This document shows, in pieces, positions 20,397 through 29,142 of a stretch of DNA of 64,000 nt. The notes under the pieces were generated by a model. It did no database searches. It worked only from the letters and a program-made list of their open reading frames with translations, and had not been told where the DNA came from. Numbering within the stretch: the stretch's first letter is position 1; every line of letters starts with the position of its first letter. This DNA is from Jannaschia sp. M317 (lineage in GTDB: Bacteria; Pseudomonadota; Alphaproteobacteria; Rhodobacterales; Rhodobacteraceae). A program made the translations under genes and the position numbers. The DNA lies in the NCBI RefSeq assembly GCF_025141175.1, contig NZ_CP081155.1:2571001-2635000 (forward strand), given 5' to 3'.

Positions 20397-21687
20397 AGGG
20401 CACGTTCTGCCCGCCATAGCGCCGCACCCGCAGGTTGCACTGCTCGGCGTGGCCCACGAACCCCTCCAGCATGCACAGCCGCGACCCGTAGGCCCCGATC
20501 TCGGCGGCAGCCGCGTCGGACGTCACCTTCTGATAGCTGTGGGTCTTGAGGAACTTGCCGACCCAGAGGCCGCCAGTATAGCGCCCTGCCTTCTTGGTGG
20601 GCAGGGTGTGGTTGGTGCCGATCACCTTGTCACCATTGGCGACGTTGGTGCGCGGCCCCAGGAACAACGCGCCATAGCTGTGCATATTCTCCAGGAACCA
20701 ATCGTCGCGGTCGGTCATGACCTGCACATGTTCAGAAGCGATATCATTCGCGACGTCAAGCATCTCCTCATAGGTTTCGCACAGGATCACCTCGCCGTAG
20801 TCCCGCCAGGACGCCGAGGCGGTGTCGGCGGTCGGCAGGATCGTCAGGATGCGGTCGATTTCGACCAGCGTTTCCTCGGCCAGCTTGCGCGAGTTGGTCA
20901 GCAGGACAGCGGGCGAGTTGTAACCATGTTCGGCCTGCCCCAGCAGGTCGGTCGCGCACATCTCGGCGTCGACCGTGTCGTCGGCGATGACCATCGTTTC
21001 GGTCGGGCCCGCAAACAGATCGATCCCGACGCGCCCGTAAAGCTGCCGTTTGGCTTCGGCAACAAAGGCGTTGCCGGGGCCAACCAACAGATCGACAGGC
21101 GCCATCGTCTCGGTGCCGATGGCCATGGCACCGACGGCCTGAATGCCGCCCAGCACATAGATCTCGTGCGCCCCGCCCAGATGCATGGCGGCGATCACGG
21201 CGGGGTTCGGCTTGCCCTTGAACGGCGGCGTGCAGGCGATGATGCGCGGCACCCCCGCGACCGAGGCCGTGGCCACGGACATATGAGCCGAGGCAACCAT
21301 CGGAAACTTGCCGCCCGGCACATAGCAGCCGACCGATTGCACGGGGATGTTCTTGTGCCCCAGAATGACGCCCGGCATCGTTTCCACCTCGATGTCGAGC
21401 ATGGAGTCGCGTTGCGCCTGGGCAAAGTTGCGGACCTGCTGCTGGGCGAACTTGATGTCCTCCAGGTCGCGGGGCGCGACTTCTGCGATCAGGGCGTCGA
21501 TCTGGTCCTGGGTCAGGCGGAAGGCGTCGGGCGTATAGCCGTCGAATTTCTCCGACAGGTCGCGCACCGCCAGGTCCCCGCGCGCCTCGATATCGGCCAG
21601 GGTGCCTTCGACGATGGCGCGAACCTTGGCGTCGTCCTCGGCCCGCTCGGTGTCCGGGCGGCTTGTCTTGAGGTATTCGATGGTCAT
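20377..21687 (-). CDS. Histidinol dehydrogenase-family enzyme (HpsN-like), not in a his operon
   Basis: The 436-residue NAD-dependent enzyme is a HisD homologue. The zinc-ligand and catalytic positions of HisD are kept: Gln251 and His254 (GQAEHG), the Glu319-His320 pair (SEHVQV), Asp353 ([13 protein letters not shown]) and His413 (VGHAEQ). No other his gene is nearby. Its overall character fits the HpsN branch, (R)-2,3-dihydroxypropane-1-sulfonate 3-dehydrogenase, which oxidises an alcohol to a carboxylate in two steps. The context (ABC importer, LacI regulator, SnoaL-like proteins) points to catabolism of an imported alcohol or polyol. The exact substrate is unknown. The ATG at 21687 is preferred over an upstream start. 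Confidence 0.82.
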   Translation of the reverse strand: MTIEYLKTSRPDTERAEDDAKVRAIVEGTLADIEARGDLAVRDLSEKFDGYTPDAFRLTQDQIDALIAEVAPRDLEDIKFAQQQVRNFAQAQRDSMLDIEVETMPGVILGHKNIPVQSVGCYVPGGKFPMVASAHMSVATASVAGVPRIIACTPPFKGKPNPAVIAAMHLGGAHEIYVLGGIQAVGAMAIGTETMAPVDLLVGPGNAFVAEAKRQLYGRVGIDLFAGPTETMVIADDTVDAEMCATDLLGQAEHGYNSPAVLLTNSRKLAEETLVEIDRILTILPTADTASASWRDYGEVILCETYEEMLDVANDIASEHVQVMTDRDDWFLENMHSYGALFLGPRTNVANGDKVIGTNHTLPTKKAGRYTGGLWVGKFLKTHSYQKVTSDAAAAEIGAYGSRLCMLEGFVGHAEQCNLRVRRYGGQNVPYGAAAE

Positions 21688-21694
21688 CGGGGTC

Positions 21695-22183
21695 TCACTC
21701 GGGTTTTGCAGGTTGCGCGTCGCCGCGGTCATAGGTTTCCCAACCATGGCCCTCGAACACGTCGCGGCCCAGTTGCATCATGACACTTGCGAAATCGACA
21801 GACACCGGGTTGTCGGCGATGCGCCCGTCCTCGACGCGCCAGAAATCCATGTATGGAATTTTCACGCGCTTTCCGGTCGCCGGAATGCCCATGAATTCGC
21901 CGCTATGGGTGGCTTCGATATGGCCAAAACAGGCGGCCCATTCGCCGTCCGCCATGAAGTGTTCGGTCTTGTAGTCCCGCTCGGTAAAGGCGGCGCGGAT
22001 CGGGAATTGCCAGTTGCGCTGAAACTCCTCGACACCTTTCTTGAGGCCGCAGCCCTGATTTCCACGCCAGACGAAGTCTTCGTGGAAATACTTCGTCATG
22101 TCCATTTCGTTGCGGGCCAGCCCCTCTTCCATCCGTTTGACGGCGGCGAGGCTTTCGGCAGTTTGGGTCGCGTGATCGGTCAT
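21695..22183 (-). CDS. SnoaL-like / NTF2-fold protein
   Basis: The 162-residue protein has the SnoaL/ester-cyclase pattern. It shows an N-terminal helix, [30 protein letters not shown], then the sheet region ([39 protein letters not shown]). SnoaL relatives act as small-molecule cyclases, isomerases or hydratases, or only bind ligands. It lies eight bases upstream of the HisD-like gene. It also resembles the C-terminal half of the double protein encoded at 26715-27737. The function is unknown; an enzymatic role in the same pathway is inferred. Confidence 0.8.
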   Translation of the reverse strand: MTDHATQTAESLAAVKRMEEGLARNEMDMTKYFHEDFVWRGNQGCGLKKGVEEFQRNWQFPIRAAFTERDYKTEHFMADGEWAACFGHIEATHSGEFMGIPATGKRVKIPYMDFWRVEDGRIADNPVSVDFASVMMQLGRDVFEGHGWETYDRGDAQPAKPE

Positions 22184-22192
22184 CGGTAACTC

Positions 22193-23272
22193 TCAGACTT
22201 GGGCATCGGGGGTCCAGCCACGACCATCCAGACGCTCGCCCGAGGCGGCATCGAACAGGTGGCAGATTGCGGGCGGAATGCTGAACGCCGCCGGAGATCC
22301 GATCTCCGCGCGGAAATCCTTGGGCGCCTTGACGGAGGCAAGTCCGCCGCCCGCCTTGACGGTGATCATCGTCGCGTCGCCCAACAGCTCCAGCGAATAG
22401 ATCGGCGCGGCGATCTGGCCATCCGCCGGGGCCAAGGCAGCATCCTCTGCGCGGTAGCCCAGCACCACCTTGCCGTCCTTGTGGGCCGGCAGGCCAGTCA
22501 CGCGCACGTTCTTGCCCTCGAACACGCCGTCTTTCAGCGTGCCGTCCAGCAGGTTCATCGCGGGGCTGCCGATGAAGCTGGCCACAAAGGTGTTCGACGG
22601 GGTGTCATAGATGTCCGTCGGCGTACCGACCTGCTGCACCACGCCCTTGTTCATCACGACCACACGGTCGGCCAGGGTCATCGCCTCGATCTGGTCGTGG
22701 GTCACGTAGATCGTCGTCACCTGCAATTCATGGCTGAGGTTCTTGATCTGTGCCCGCGTGGATACGCGCAGCTTGGCGTCCAGGTTCGACAGCGGCTCGT
22801 CCATCAGAAAGACGTTGGGTTGACGGACAATCGCACGGGCCAGGGCCACGCGCTGCCGTTGACCGCCGGACAACTCGGCGGGGCGGCGGTGCAGAAAATC
22901 GTCAAGCTCCACCATAGCCGAGGCGCGGCGCACCCGCGCGTCGTGTTCCGCCTGCGGGATCTTGCGAACCTTCAGCGGGAAGCGGATGTTTTCGTAGACA
23001 TCGAGGTTGGGGTAAAGCGCGTAGCTCTGGAACACCATGGCCACGTCGCGATCCTTGGGATCCAGGTCGTTGACCCGCTGTCCGTCGATCAGGATGTCCC
23101 CACCGGACGCTTCCTCCAGACCGGCGATCATCCGCATCGTGGTCGTCTTGCCGCAGCCCGACGGCCCAAGCAAAACAAGGAATTCACGGTCAGGAATGGT
23201 AAGGTCGAAATTGTCGACGCCCACAAAATTTCCCCAGACCTTCGAGATGTTTCTCAGCTGGACTTCAGCCAT
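22193..23272 (-). CDS. Carbohydrate-type (CUT1) ABC transporter ATP-binding protein, MalK/UgpC-like
   Basis: The 359-residue ATPase has a Walker A (GPSGCGKTTT, about residues 37-46), an LSGGQRQR signature, a Walker B (NVFLMDEPLSNLD) and a C-terminal TOBE-type regulatory domain of about 120 residues, as in MalK/UgpC. It should drive the two permeases encoded divergently at 24792-26705. The ATG at 23272 begins MAEVQLRNISKVWG; the longer frame upstream is promoter DNA. It is the first gene of the minus-strand operon. Confidence 0.9.
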   Translation of the reverse strand: MAEVQLRNISKVWGNFVGVDNFDLTIPDREFLVLLGPSGCGKTTTMRMIAGLEEASGGDILIDGQRVNDLDPKDRDVAMVFQSYALYPNLDVYENIRFPLKVRKIPQAEHDARVRRASAMVELDDFLHRRPAELSGGQRQRVALARAIVRQPNVFLMDEPLSNLDAKLRVSTRAQIKNLSHELQVTTIYVTHDQIEAMTLADRVVVMNKGVVQQVGTPTDIYDTPSNTFVASFIGSPAMNLLDGTLKDGVFEGKNVRVTGLPAHKDGKVVLGYRAEDAALAPADGQIAAPIYSLELLGDATMITVKAGGGLASVKAPKDFRAEIGSPAAFSIPPAICHLFDAASGERLDGRGWTPDAQV

Positions 23273-23286
23273 GGCGCGACTCTCTT

Positions 23287-23306
23287 TTTTGCATTCGAAT
23301 GCAAAA
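23287..23306. promoter_or_regulatory. Perfect palindromic LacI-type operator O1
   Basis: A 20-base perfect inverted repeat with half-site TTTTGCATTC and a central CG lies 15 bases upstream of the ATPase ATG. Central-CG palindromes are typical of LacI family operators. On the minus strand it directly follows a promoter (-35 TTGCCA at 23331-23336, 18-base spacer, -10 TAGTTA at 23307-23312), so binding would cover the transcription start. Confidence 0.82.
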
Positions 23307-23336
23307 TAACTAGGCTCGTTTCTGTTTACTTGGCAA
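23307..23336 (-). promoter_or_regulatory. Promoter of the ATPase-SnoaL-HisD-LacI operon
   Basis: On the minus strand TTGCCA (23331-23336) and TAGTTA (23307-23312) are separated by 18 bases. Operator O1 abuts the -10 on its downstream side. Placement fits repression by blocking initiation. Confidence 0.5.
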
Positions 23337-23373
23337 GAAATCTTTGTCCCAGCGGCTTCGATGGTGAAAATTC

Positions 23374-23389
23374 TTGCAATCGTATGCGA
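23374..23389. promoter_or_regulatory. Second LacI-type operator O2
   Basis: TTGCAATCGTATGCGA matches the core of O1 at 13 of 16 positions and has the same central CG. It lies 14 bases before a TTGACG hexamer (23403-23408) that could be a -35 for the binding-protein operon. Two operators about 85 bases apart could be bridged by a LacI tetramer or serve one promoter each. Confidence 0.6.
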
Positions 23390-23495
23390 CGGCGGGTCAC
23401 CTTTGACGAATAACAACGCGGTCGCTCGATTCGGGTGGCCGATATCCTTAGGACAGGCGCGGGCATTCCGCGTCTCCGACACGGAGGTCACGACT

Positions 23496-24719
23496 ATGAA
23501 CCACAAGACAACAATCGCGGTCGCAGGCGCGCTGGCCCTGGCCGGCGGCGCGGCACAGGCCTGCGAAATCGGCGCTGACGTTTCTATTCTCGGGAACGAT
23601 TTCGGGCCCATCCACGCAATCGTCGACCGCGCCAGCGCCTGCACAGGCGCCGAAGTCGAGGCCAACCTCACGACCGAGCACCGCGACATCCAGGTCGCCG
23701 CGCTGACGGCCAGCCCGGCGCAATATTCCGTGGCCATCGTCGCAAACAGCTCCATCGTGCCACTGCTCAACGACGATCTGATCCGCCCGCTAGATGATTT
23801 GGTCGCCAAGCACGGTCAGTCCATCGGCAAGGGCCAGCTGATCACCGTCGGCGGCAAGGTCATGGCCGTGGCGTTCATGGCAAACGCCCAGCACCTGTTC
23901 TACCGCGCCGACATCCTGGAAGCGGCTGGCGTCGAGGTTCCAACGACCTACGAAGACGTCGTCGCGGCGGCCAAGGCCATCGAAGACGCGGGCATCATGG
24001 AAGATCCCTTTGCCTTGAACACCGCCACCGGTTGGAACCTGGGCGAAGAGTTCGTGAACATGTACCTGGGACACGGCGGCACCTTCTTCGAGCCCGGCTC
24101 GGCCGCGGTCTCGATCAACAACGAACAGGGCGTCGCGACGCTGGAGATGCTCAAGGCGCTGACCGAGTATTCCAAGCCCGACTTCCTGACCTTCGATTCC
24201 AACGCGACGACCGCGCTTTGGGAATCGGGCAGCCTGGCGCTGGCGACGATGTGGGGGTCGCGCGGCGCGCCGATCCTCGACGACGAAGGCTCCACCGAGG
24301 CGATCGTGGCGAGCACCGTTCTGGCCGCCGCCCCCAGCGTTGGCGGCAACGATACACCGGCCACCACCCTGTGGTGGGACGGCTGGACCATCGCCAAGAA
24401 CCTGTCGGACGAAGCCGCAGAAGCAGCCTTCATCGCGATGACCCATGGTATCGATCCGGCCATCCTGGAAGAAAACAACGACCTCGCTGTCTGGCTACTG
24501 GATGGCTATCGGCCCGCCCCCGCAGCCGCCGGCGTCTCTGCCAGCGCCCAGGCCGGTGCCAAGCCCTATCCGATGGTTCCCTACATGGGCCTGCTGCACA
24601 CCGCTGCCGGCAACGAGCTGTCGCAGTTCCTGCAAGGCCAGGAATCGGCTGAACAGGCGCTTGCCGATATTGAAGCTGCCTATACGACGGCAGCCAAGGA
24701 ACAGGGCTTCCTGAACTGA
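23496..24719 (+). CDS. CUT1-type ABC transporter substrate-binding protein
   Basis: The 407-residue periplasmic protein has a signal peptide (about residues 1-22, MNHKTTIAVAGALALAGGAAQA). Its fold resembles family 1 extracellular solute-binding proteins, which bind sugars, polyols or glycerol derivatives; GGKVMAVAFMANAQHLFYRADILEAAG and the LWWDGWTIAKN segment near the C-terminal lobe are typical. The ATG at 23496 has GGAGG nine bases upstream; an earlier in-frame ATG at 23361 lies in the operator region. It is the first gene of the plus-strand operon. The ligand is not known. Confidence 0.85.
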   Translation: MNHKTTIAVAGALALAGGAAQACEIGADVSILGNDFGPIHAIVDRASACTGAEVEANLTTEHRDIQVAALTASPAQYSVAIVANSSIVPLLNDDLIRPLDDLVAKHGQSIGKGQLITVGGKVMAVAFMANAQHLFYRADILEAAGVEVPTTYEDVVAAAKAIEDAGIMEDPFALNTATGWNLGEEFVNMYLGHGGTFFEPGSAAVSINNEQGVATLEMLKALTEYSKPDFLTFDSNATTALWESGSLALATMWGSRGAPILDDEGSTEAIVASTVLAAAPSVGGNDTPATTLWWDGWTIAKNLSDEAAEAAFIAMTHGIDPAILEENNDLAVWLLDGYRPAPAAAGVSASAQAGAKPYPMVPYMGLLHTAAGNELSQFLQGQESAEQALADIEAAYTTAAKEQGFLN

Positions 24720-24734
24720 TCCGATCAATCCGCA

Positions 24735-24766
24735 GCCGCCCCGGAAACGGGGCGGCTTCTTTCTTC
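24735..24766 (+). terminator. Attenuator/terminator after the binding-protein gene
   Basis: A nine-base perfect GC stem (24735-24743 with 24748-24756) is closed by a GAAA tetraloop and followed by TTCTTTCTTC. It lies 15 bases after the stop codon and 25 before the permease ribosome-binding region. It would stop part of transcription, giving more binding protein than permease. Confidence 0.75.
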
Positions 24767-24791
24767 GCAGGCTAACCCGGAGAGCCGCGAC

Positions 24792-25820
24792 ATGCCTCAC
24801 AGAACATTCATTTGGTTCATTCTTCCGTCCCTGTTGGCCATGCTGCTGTTCATCGCGGCACCGCTGGTCTCTGTGGTGATCCAGTCCCTTCATATCGAAC
24901 ACGAACAGGTCGTGATCACCGTCGAGAACTGCGGCCCCTTTGGCTGCACCGAAGAGACGATGGTGGACAACGAAGCGACCGCCGCGCTGCGCGCCGAGGC
25001 CCCGCTGGGCCGGTTCAACGGGCTGAGTACGTATTTCGACCGGGGCCACCTTGCCACGCAGGAATTCGCAGCCGCCTGGGCCGAGGCAGACGGCATCGCC
25101 GATTTCACCAACCGCTTGATGAACCTGCCGTTCTATCGCGCCCTGGGTTTCACGCTGGCCTATACCTTCATCGTCACGCCGCTGACGATCATCCTGGGTC
25201 TGGCCATCGCGTTGGGCGTCAACGGCCTGCCGCGACTGTTGCGGGGACCGACGATCTTTTTCTCGTTGTTGCCGATGATCGTGACGCCGCTGATCGGGTC
25301 GCTGATCCTGTTCTGGATGATCGACGCCGAAGGCGTGATCGGCGCGACGCTGCAAAACCTCACGGGGGATCCGAACCTGTCGCTAAAAGGCTCGCCCGCA
25401 CTGACATGGGTGACCTTGATGGTCTACGGCACCTGGAGCTCTGCGCCCTTTGCCTTCATCGTCTATTACGCGGGCCTGCAGACAGTCCCAGGCGAAACCC
25501 TGGAGGCCGCGATGATCGACGGGGCCAGCCGTTGGGAACGCATCCGCTACGTGGTCATCCCGCACCTGGCCCCGCTGACCGTCTTCATCATGCTGATCCA
25601 GTTCATGGACAACTTCCGCGTGCTGGAGCCGATCATCGGCTTCTCCGCCGAAGCGAATGCAAGTTCGCTCAGCTACAATATCTTCAGCGACCTGCGTGGC
25701 GACACGGCACGCTTCAACTCTGCCGCCGCAACCTCGGTGCTGACGGTGCTCGGCGTGGCGGTCCTGCTAACCCCGGTGCTGATCCGCACCTGGCGTGACT
25801 TCAACCGGAAAAGGGTCTGA
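24792..25820 (+). CDS. CUT1-type ABC transporter permease (MalF/UgpA-like)
   Basis: The 342-residue inner-membrane protein has a first membrane span at about residues 8-30, then a hydrophilic periplasmic insert of roughly 80 residues (about 33-115), then the six-helix permease core with an EAA loop (EAAMIDGASRWERIRYVVIPHL). The insert contains two cysteines (ENCGPFGCTEE) that could form a disulfide. It works with the permease that starts four bases after its stop codon and with the ATPase at 22193-23272. Confidence 0.88.
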   Translation: MPHRTFIWFILPSLLAMLLFIAAPLVSVVIQSLHIEHEQVVITVENCGPFGCTEETMVDNEATAALRAEAPLGRFNGLSTYFDRGHLATQEFAAAWAEADGIADFTNRLMNLPFYRALGFTLAYTFIVTPLTIILGLAIALGVNGLPRLLRGPTIFFSLLPMIVTPLIGSLILFWMIDAEGVIGATLQNLTGDPNLSLKGSPALTWVTLMVYGTWSSAPFAFIVYYAGLQTVPGETLEAAMIDGASRWERIRYVVIPHLAPLTVFIMLIQFMDNFRVLEPIIGFSAEANASSLSYNIFSDLRGDTARFNSAAATSVLTVLGVAVLLTPVLIRTWRDFNRKRV

Positions 25821-25823
25821 GCC

Positions 25824-26705
25824 ATGAGCGACGCCGCAAACAAGCGTTCCCCCGCCGTCATCTGGGCCTCGACCGCCTTCGTCCTCGTCTGGCTGCTAAT
25901 CGCCGCCTTCCCGTTCTTCTGGACGGTCTGGGGCTCCTTCAAGGTAGAGGCGGACTTCTTCTCCAAGGCCGACTGGACCAACGCCTTGTCCGGAACCCGC
26001 ACAATCGCGGAAACCGGCTCTGCCTTTACGCTCCGGGGCTATGAAGGGGCCTGGATCGAAGAGGAGTTCTGGCGCGCGACATTGAACACCTTCATCGTCG
26101 TGGTCTTTACCGTCATCATTTCGCTGACGCTGGGCACGTTGGGTGGCTATGCGCTGGCGCGTTCCGGCTATCGCTATGCGTTCTGGCTGCTGATGCTGGC
26201 GCTGGTTTTCCGGGCGATGCCGCACATCACGCTGGTGTCCGGCTATCTGCTGCCGTTTTTCGAATGGAATCTCTGGGGGCATTTGCCTACGACGATCATC
26301 GTGCTCGTCGCAATCAACCAACCCTTCACGCTCTGGATGCTGCACTCCTTCTTCCTCAACATTCCCAAGGATCTGGACGAAAGCGCGATGGTCGACGGCT
26401 GTACCCGGTTTCAGGCATTCCGCCATGTGATCGTGCCGGTCATGTGGCCGGGTGTGATCACCACGGGCCTGTTCAGCTTTTTGCTGGCCTACAACGATTT
26501 CACGGTCACCGCCCTGCTGCTCAATCAGGAAAACCAGACCATGGTGCCCAAGATCGCCTCGTTCCTCGGGTCCGTGTTTGAAGCCGGGAACGTGATGTTC
26601 GCAGTGGCCGCGGTCGTTTCGGCGACGGTGCCGCTGTTCATCCTGATCCTGTTCTTCCAGCGTCAAATCGTCAGCGGCCTGACCGCCGGTGCCGTCAAAG
26701 GATAA
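25824..26705 (+). CDS. CUT1-type ABC transporter permease (MalG/UgpE-like)
   Basis: The 293-residue inner-membrane protein has six hydrophobic segments. A periplasmic stretch of about 45 residues follows span 1, and an EAA loop (ESAMVDGCTRFQAFRHVIVPVMWPG) lies in the core. It is the second permease of the importer and is in the same operon as the binding protein and the double SnoaL-like protein. Confidence 0.88.
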   Translation: MSDAANKRSPAVIWASTAFVLVWLLIAAFPFFWTVWGSFKVEADFFSKADWTNALSGTRTIAETGSAFTLRGYEGAWIEEEFWRATLNTFIVVVFTVIISLTLGTLGGYALARSGYRYAFWLLMLALVFRAMPHITLVSGYLLPFFEWNLWGHLPTTIIVLVAINQPFTLWMLHSFFLNIPKDLDESAMVDGCTRFQAFRHVIVPVMWPGVITTGLFSFLLAYNDFTVTALLLNQENQTMVPKIASFLGSVFEAGNVMFAVAAVVSATVPLFILILFFQRQIVSGLTAGAVKG

Positions 26706-26714
26706 AATCAAGAC

Positions 26715-27737
26715 ATGACTTTCCAGGCCGAAAAGGCGCTGGTTTCGGAACATTACGCGGCCCTTGCGAAAGCAGGGGCCGCAGATGTTGCGGCGACCCT
26801 CGCCAAAAGAACATCAGACGACTGGCTATGGCGTGGCGTGCATCCGTTCCACGAACAAACGGGCGCGGCGGATGTAGCCGCAACCTTCTGGACCCCGTTT
26901 CTGACCGCGATGTCGCGGGTACAGCGGCGCCAGGACATCTTTATCGCCGGGCACAACGGCCTGGACGCGGCCCATGGCACCTGGGTCATTTCGATGGGCC
27001 ATCTCATGGCGCTGTTCGACAAGCCGTTTCTGGGTATCCCCCCCACACGCAAGATCGCCATGCTGCGCTATGCGGAATTCAACCGCGTCGCTGACGGCAA
27101 GATCGTTGAAACCGCGTTCTTCTGCGATCTGATCCATCTCATGCACCAGGCGGGGCTGAACCCCCTGCCCCCGCAGACCGGGGCCCATCTGGTGCAGCCG
27201 GGTCCGGCGACCCATGACGGGCTGCTGTTCGGTGACAGCGACCCGGCCGAAGGTGCCAAGACGCTGGACCTGATCGAGCGGATGATCCGCGACATCGGCC
27301 GCAACTCCAACACCGGCGAGGGCAGCACACCCTATGACGCCACCCCCCAGGATGAGCTGTCACGCTGTTGGCATGACGACATGCTGTGGTGGGGGCCCGA
27401 CGGGATCGGCGCGACCTACACCATCGACCGTTACATAGAGCAACACCAAAGACCGTTCCGGACACATCTGAGCAACCGGACCTTCAACGGACATGTCTGC
27501 CGCCTGGGCGAGGGCAACTTCGGCGGCTTTTTCGGCTGGCCCAACCTCACGATGACCCCGGTGGGGGGCTACATGGGGTTACCAGCCGGTCCCCCCGCCG
27601 ACATGCGCGTCGTCGACATGTATCGGCGCGACGGCGACAAGCTGGCCGAGAACTGGATCTTCATCGACATGCTGCATTTTCTGAACATGCAGGGGCTGGA
27701 TGTTCTGGGACGGATGGCGGCGCTGGCGGTGCGCTAG
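26715..27737 (+). CDS. Tandem SnoaL-like / NTF2-fold protein
   Basis: The 340-residue protein appears to hold two SnoaL-like domains (about residues 1-155 and 195-335). The second begins HDDMLWWGPDGIGATYTIDRYIEQHQRPF, which parallels [29 protein letters not shown] of the single-domain protein at 21695-22183. No signal peptide is seen, so it acts in the cytoplasm. It is the last gene of the importer operon, which argues for an enzymatic step on the imported compound; the reaction is unknown. Its end overlaps the 3' end of hemN on the other strand. Confidence 0.75.
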   Translation: MTFQAEKALVSEHYAALAKAGAADVAATLAKRTSDDWLWRGVHPFHEQTGAADVAATFWTPFLTAMSRVQRRQDIFIAGHNGLDAAHGTWVISMGHLMALFDKPFLGIPPTRKIAMLRYAEFNRVADGKIVETAFFCDLIHLMHQAGLNPLPPQTGAHLVQPGPATHDGLLFGDSDPAEGAKTLDLIERMIRDIGRNSNTGEGSTPYDATPQDELSRCWHDDMLWWGPDGIGATYTIDRYIEQHQRPFRTHLSNRTFNGHVCRLGEGNFGGFFGWPNLTMTPVGGYMGLPAGPPADMRVVDMYRRDGDKLAENWIFIDMLHFLNMQGLDVLGRMAALAVR

Positions 27738-29074
27738 ACCGCGACGCTGTGGCGACCGGCCTGGGTGACGTAGCCGTCGAACTCGGCGGCGATCATCCGG
27801 GCCAGGTGCTCCGCCTCGGGCAGGATGGCGACCCTGTTCCCGCGGCGCACCATTGCCCCCGGCCAGGCGGCCATGGCGCGGTCGATCAACTGACGGATCA
27901 TTGCCGGGTCCGAGCTGTCGTCGGCGTCCAGAGCGAAATCGCACAGCAACCTTTCGATCGCGGCCCCCCGCACCCGGTCATCCGACGTCAGGGTATGACC
28001 GCGCACGACCGACAGCCGCCCCGCCTGAACCCGTGCCTTCCAGTCGGCGGTCCGGGCGGCATTCTGGGCAAACCCGTGGGGCAGCATGGAAATCGCCGAT
28101 GCACCCAGCCCGACCAGGTATCCGGCATCATCGGTCGTATAGCCCTGAAAATTGCGCCGCAGCCGTCCGTCACGTGCTGCGGTGGCCAACGGATCATCCG
28201 GGCGAGCGAAATGGTCGATGCCGATCCGTTCGAACCCGGCCTGGACCAGCCGCGCCCTCGCCAGGTCGAACATGGCCAGGCGGCCCTCGCCATCGGGCAA
28301 GGCATCGGCCTTGATCATGACCTGTCGTTTGGACGCCCAGGGAACGTGGGCATAGCCGAACAACGCGATGCGGTCCGGGTCCAGTGTCTCGGCCAGGTCC
28401 AGCGTGTCGCGCAGTGTCGCCTCGGTCTGATGCGGCAATCCGTAAAGCAGATCGAGATTGATCCCCGTGATGCCCCGCGCCCGCAGACCGTCGATGGCCG
28501 CCTTGGTCTGAGCAAAGCTCTGGTGCCGCCCGATGGCGTCCTGAACCTGCGGCGCAAAATCCTGCACCCCCAGACTGGCACGGGTCACGCCCGCCTCGGC
28601 CAGGGCGTCCAGCCGGGCTTCGCCCAGTTCGGTCGGATCCACCTCGACGGATACTTCGGCACCGGGGCGCAGCGGGAACAAGTCGCGCAGCCCCGCGAAC
28701 AGGCGCAACAGCAACGGCGCAGGCAGCAACGTCGGCGTGCCCCCGCCCAGATGCAGATGCGACAGACCGACGCCAGCAGGCAGGGCTGCGGCCACCGTCT
28801 CCGCCTCGCGCAGCAGGTCGTCGACATAGGGGGCCAACGGCGCGTCGGTGCGCGTGCCCTGGGTCCGGCAGGCACAGAACCAGCACAACCTGCGGCAGAA
28901 CGGAATATGTGCGTAAAGGGATATGGCGGCCCCCGCAGGCACCGCGCCCAGCCAGCGCCCCGCAACCTCGGGTCCGACCGATCCGTCGAACTGCGTCGCG
29001 GGCGGGTAGCTGGTGTAGCGGGGCACGCGAGCGGTCAAGGCGCGGGCGGTCAGGGCCGGGTCGAACTGTGTCAT
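27734..29074 (-). CDS. hemN: Oxygen-independent coproporphyrinogen III oxidase
   Basis: The 446-residue radical SAM enzyme converts coproporphyrinogen III to protoporphyrinogen IX without oxygen. The 4Fe-4S motif is IPFCRRLCWFCACRTQ (CxxxCxxC plus the extra HemN cysteine), followed by HLGGGTPTLL. The C-terminal region has the usual HemN domain (RNFQGYTTDDAGYLVGLGASAIS). A common FNR box lies between it and fnrL, consistent with low-oxygen induction. The ATG at 29074 gives the normal N terminus (PRYTSYPPATQF). Confidence 0.93.
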   Translation of the reverse strand: MTQFDPALTARALTARVPRYTSYPPATQFDGSVGPEVAGRWLGAVPAGAAISLYAHIPFCRRLCWFCACRTQGTRTDAPLAPYVDDLLREAETVAAALPAGVGLSHLHLGGGTPTLLPAPLLLRLFAGLRDLFPLRPGAEVSVEVDPTELGEARLDALAEAGVTRASLGVQDFAPQVQDAIGRHQSFAQTKAAIDGLRARGITGINLDLLYGLPHQTEATLRDTLDLAETLDPDRIALFGYAHVPWASKRQVMIKADALPDGEGRLAMFDLARARLVQAGFERIGIDHFARPDDPLATAARDGRLRRNFQGYTTDDAGYLVGLGASAISMLPHGFAQNAARTADWKARVQAGRLSVVRGHTLTSDDRVRGAAIERLLCDFALDADDSSDPAMIRQLIDRAMAAWPGAMVRRGNRVAILPEAEHLARMIAAEFDGYVTQAGRHSVAV

Positions 29075-29108
29075 GTGGACGGAATGCCGCGTTCGGGCGG
29101 ATCGCGCC

Positions 29109-29122
29109 TTGATGCAGGTCAA
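29109..29122. promoter_or_regulatory. FNR box shared by hemN and fnrL
   Basis: TTGATGCAGGTCAA fits TTGAT-N4-GTCAA, the FNR/FnrL operator with one asymmetric position. It lies between the divergent hemN and fnrL starts, very close to the fnrL start, so it may repress fnrL itself while activating hemN. Confidence 0.85.
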
Positions 29123-29142
29123 CACCGGTGCGAAACAAGGGT

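Noticed and set aside
20377..21687. Calling the HisD homologue a histidine biosynthesis gene
   Set aside because: No other his gene is present and the gene is embedded in a LacI-controlled transporter island; the HpsN-like catabolic reading fits better.
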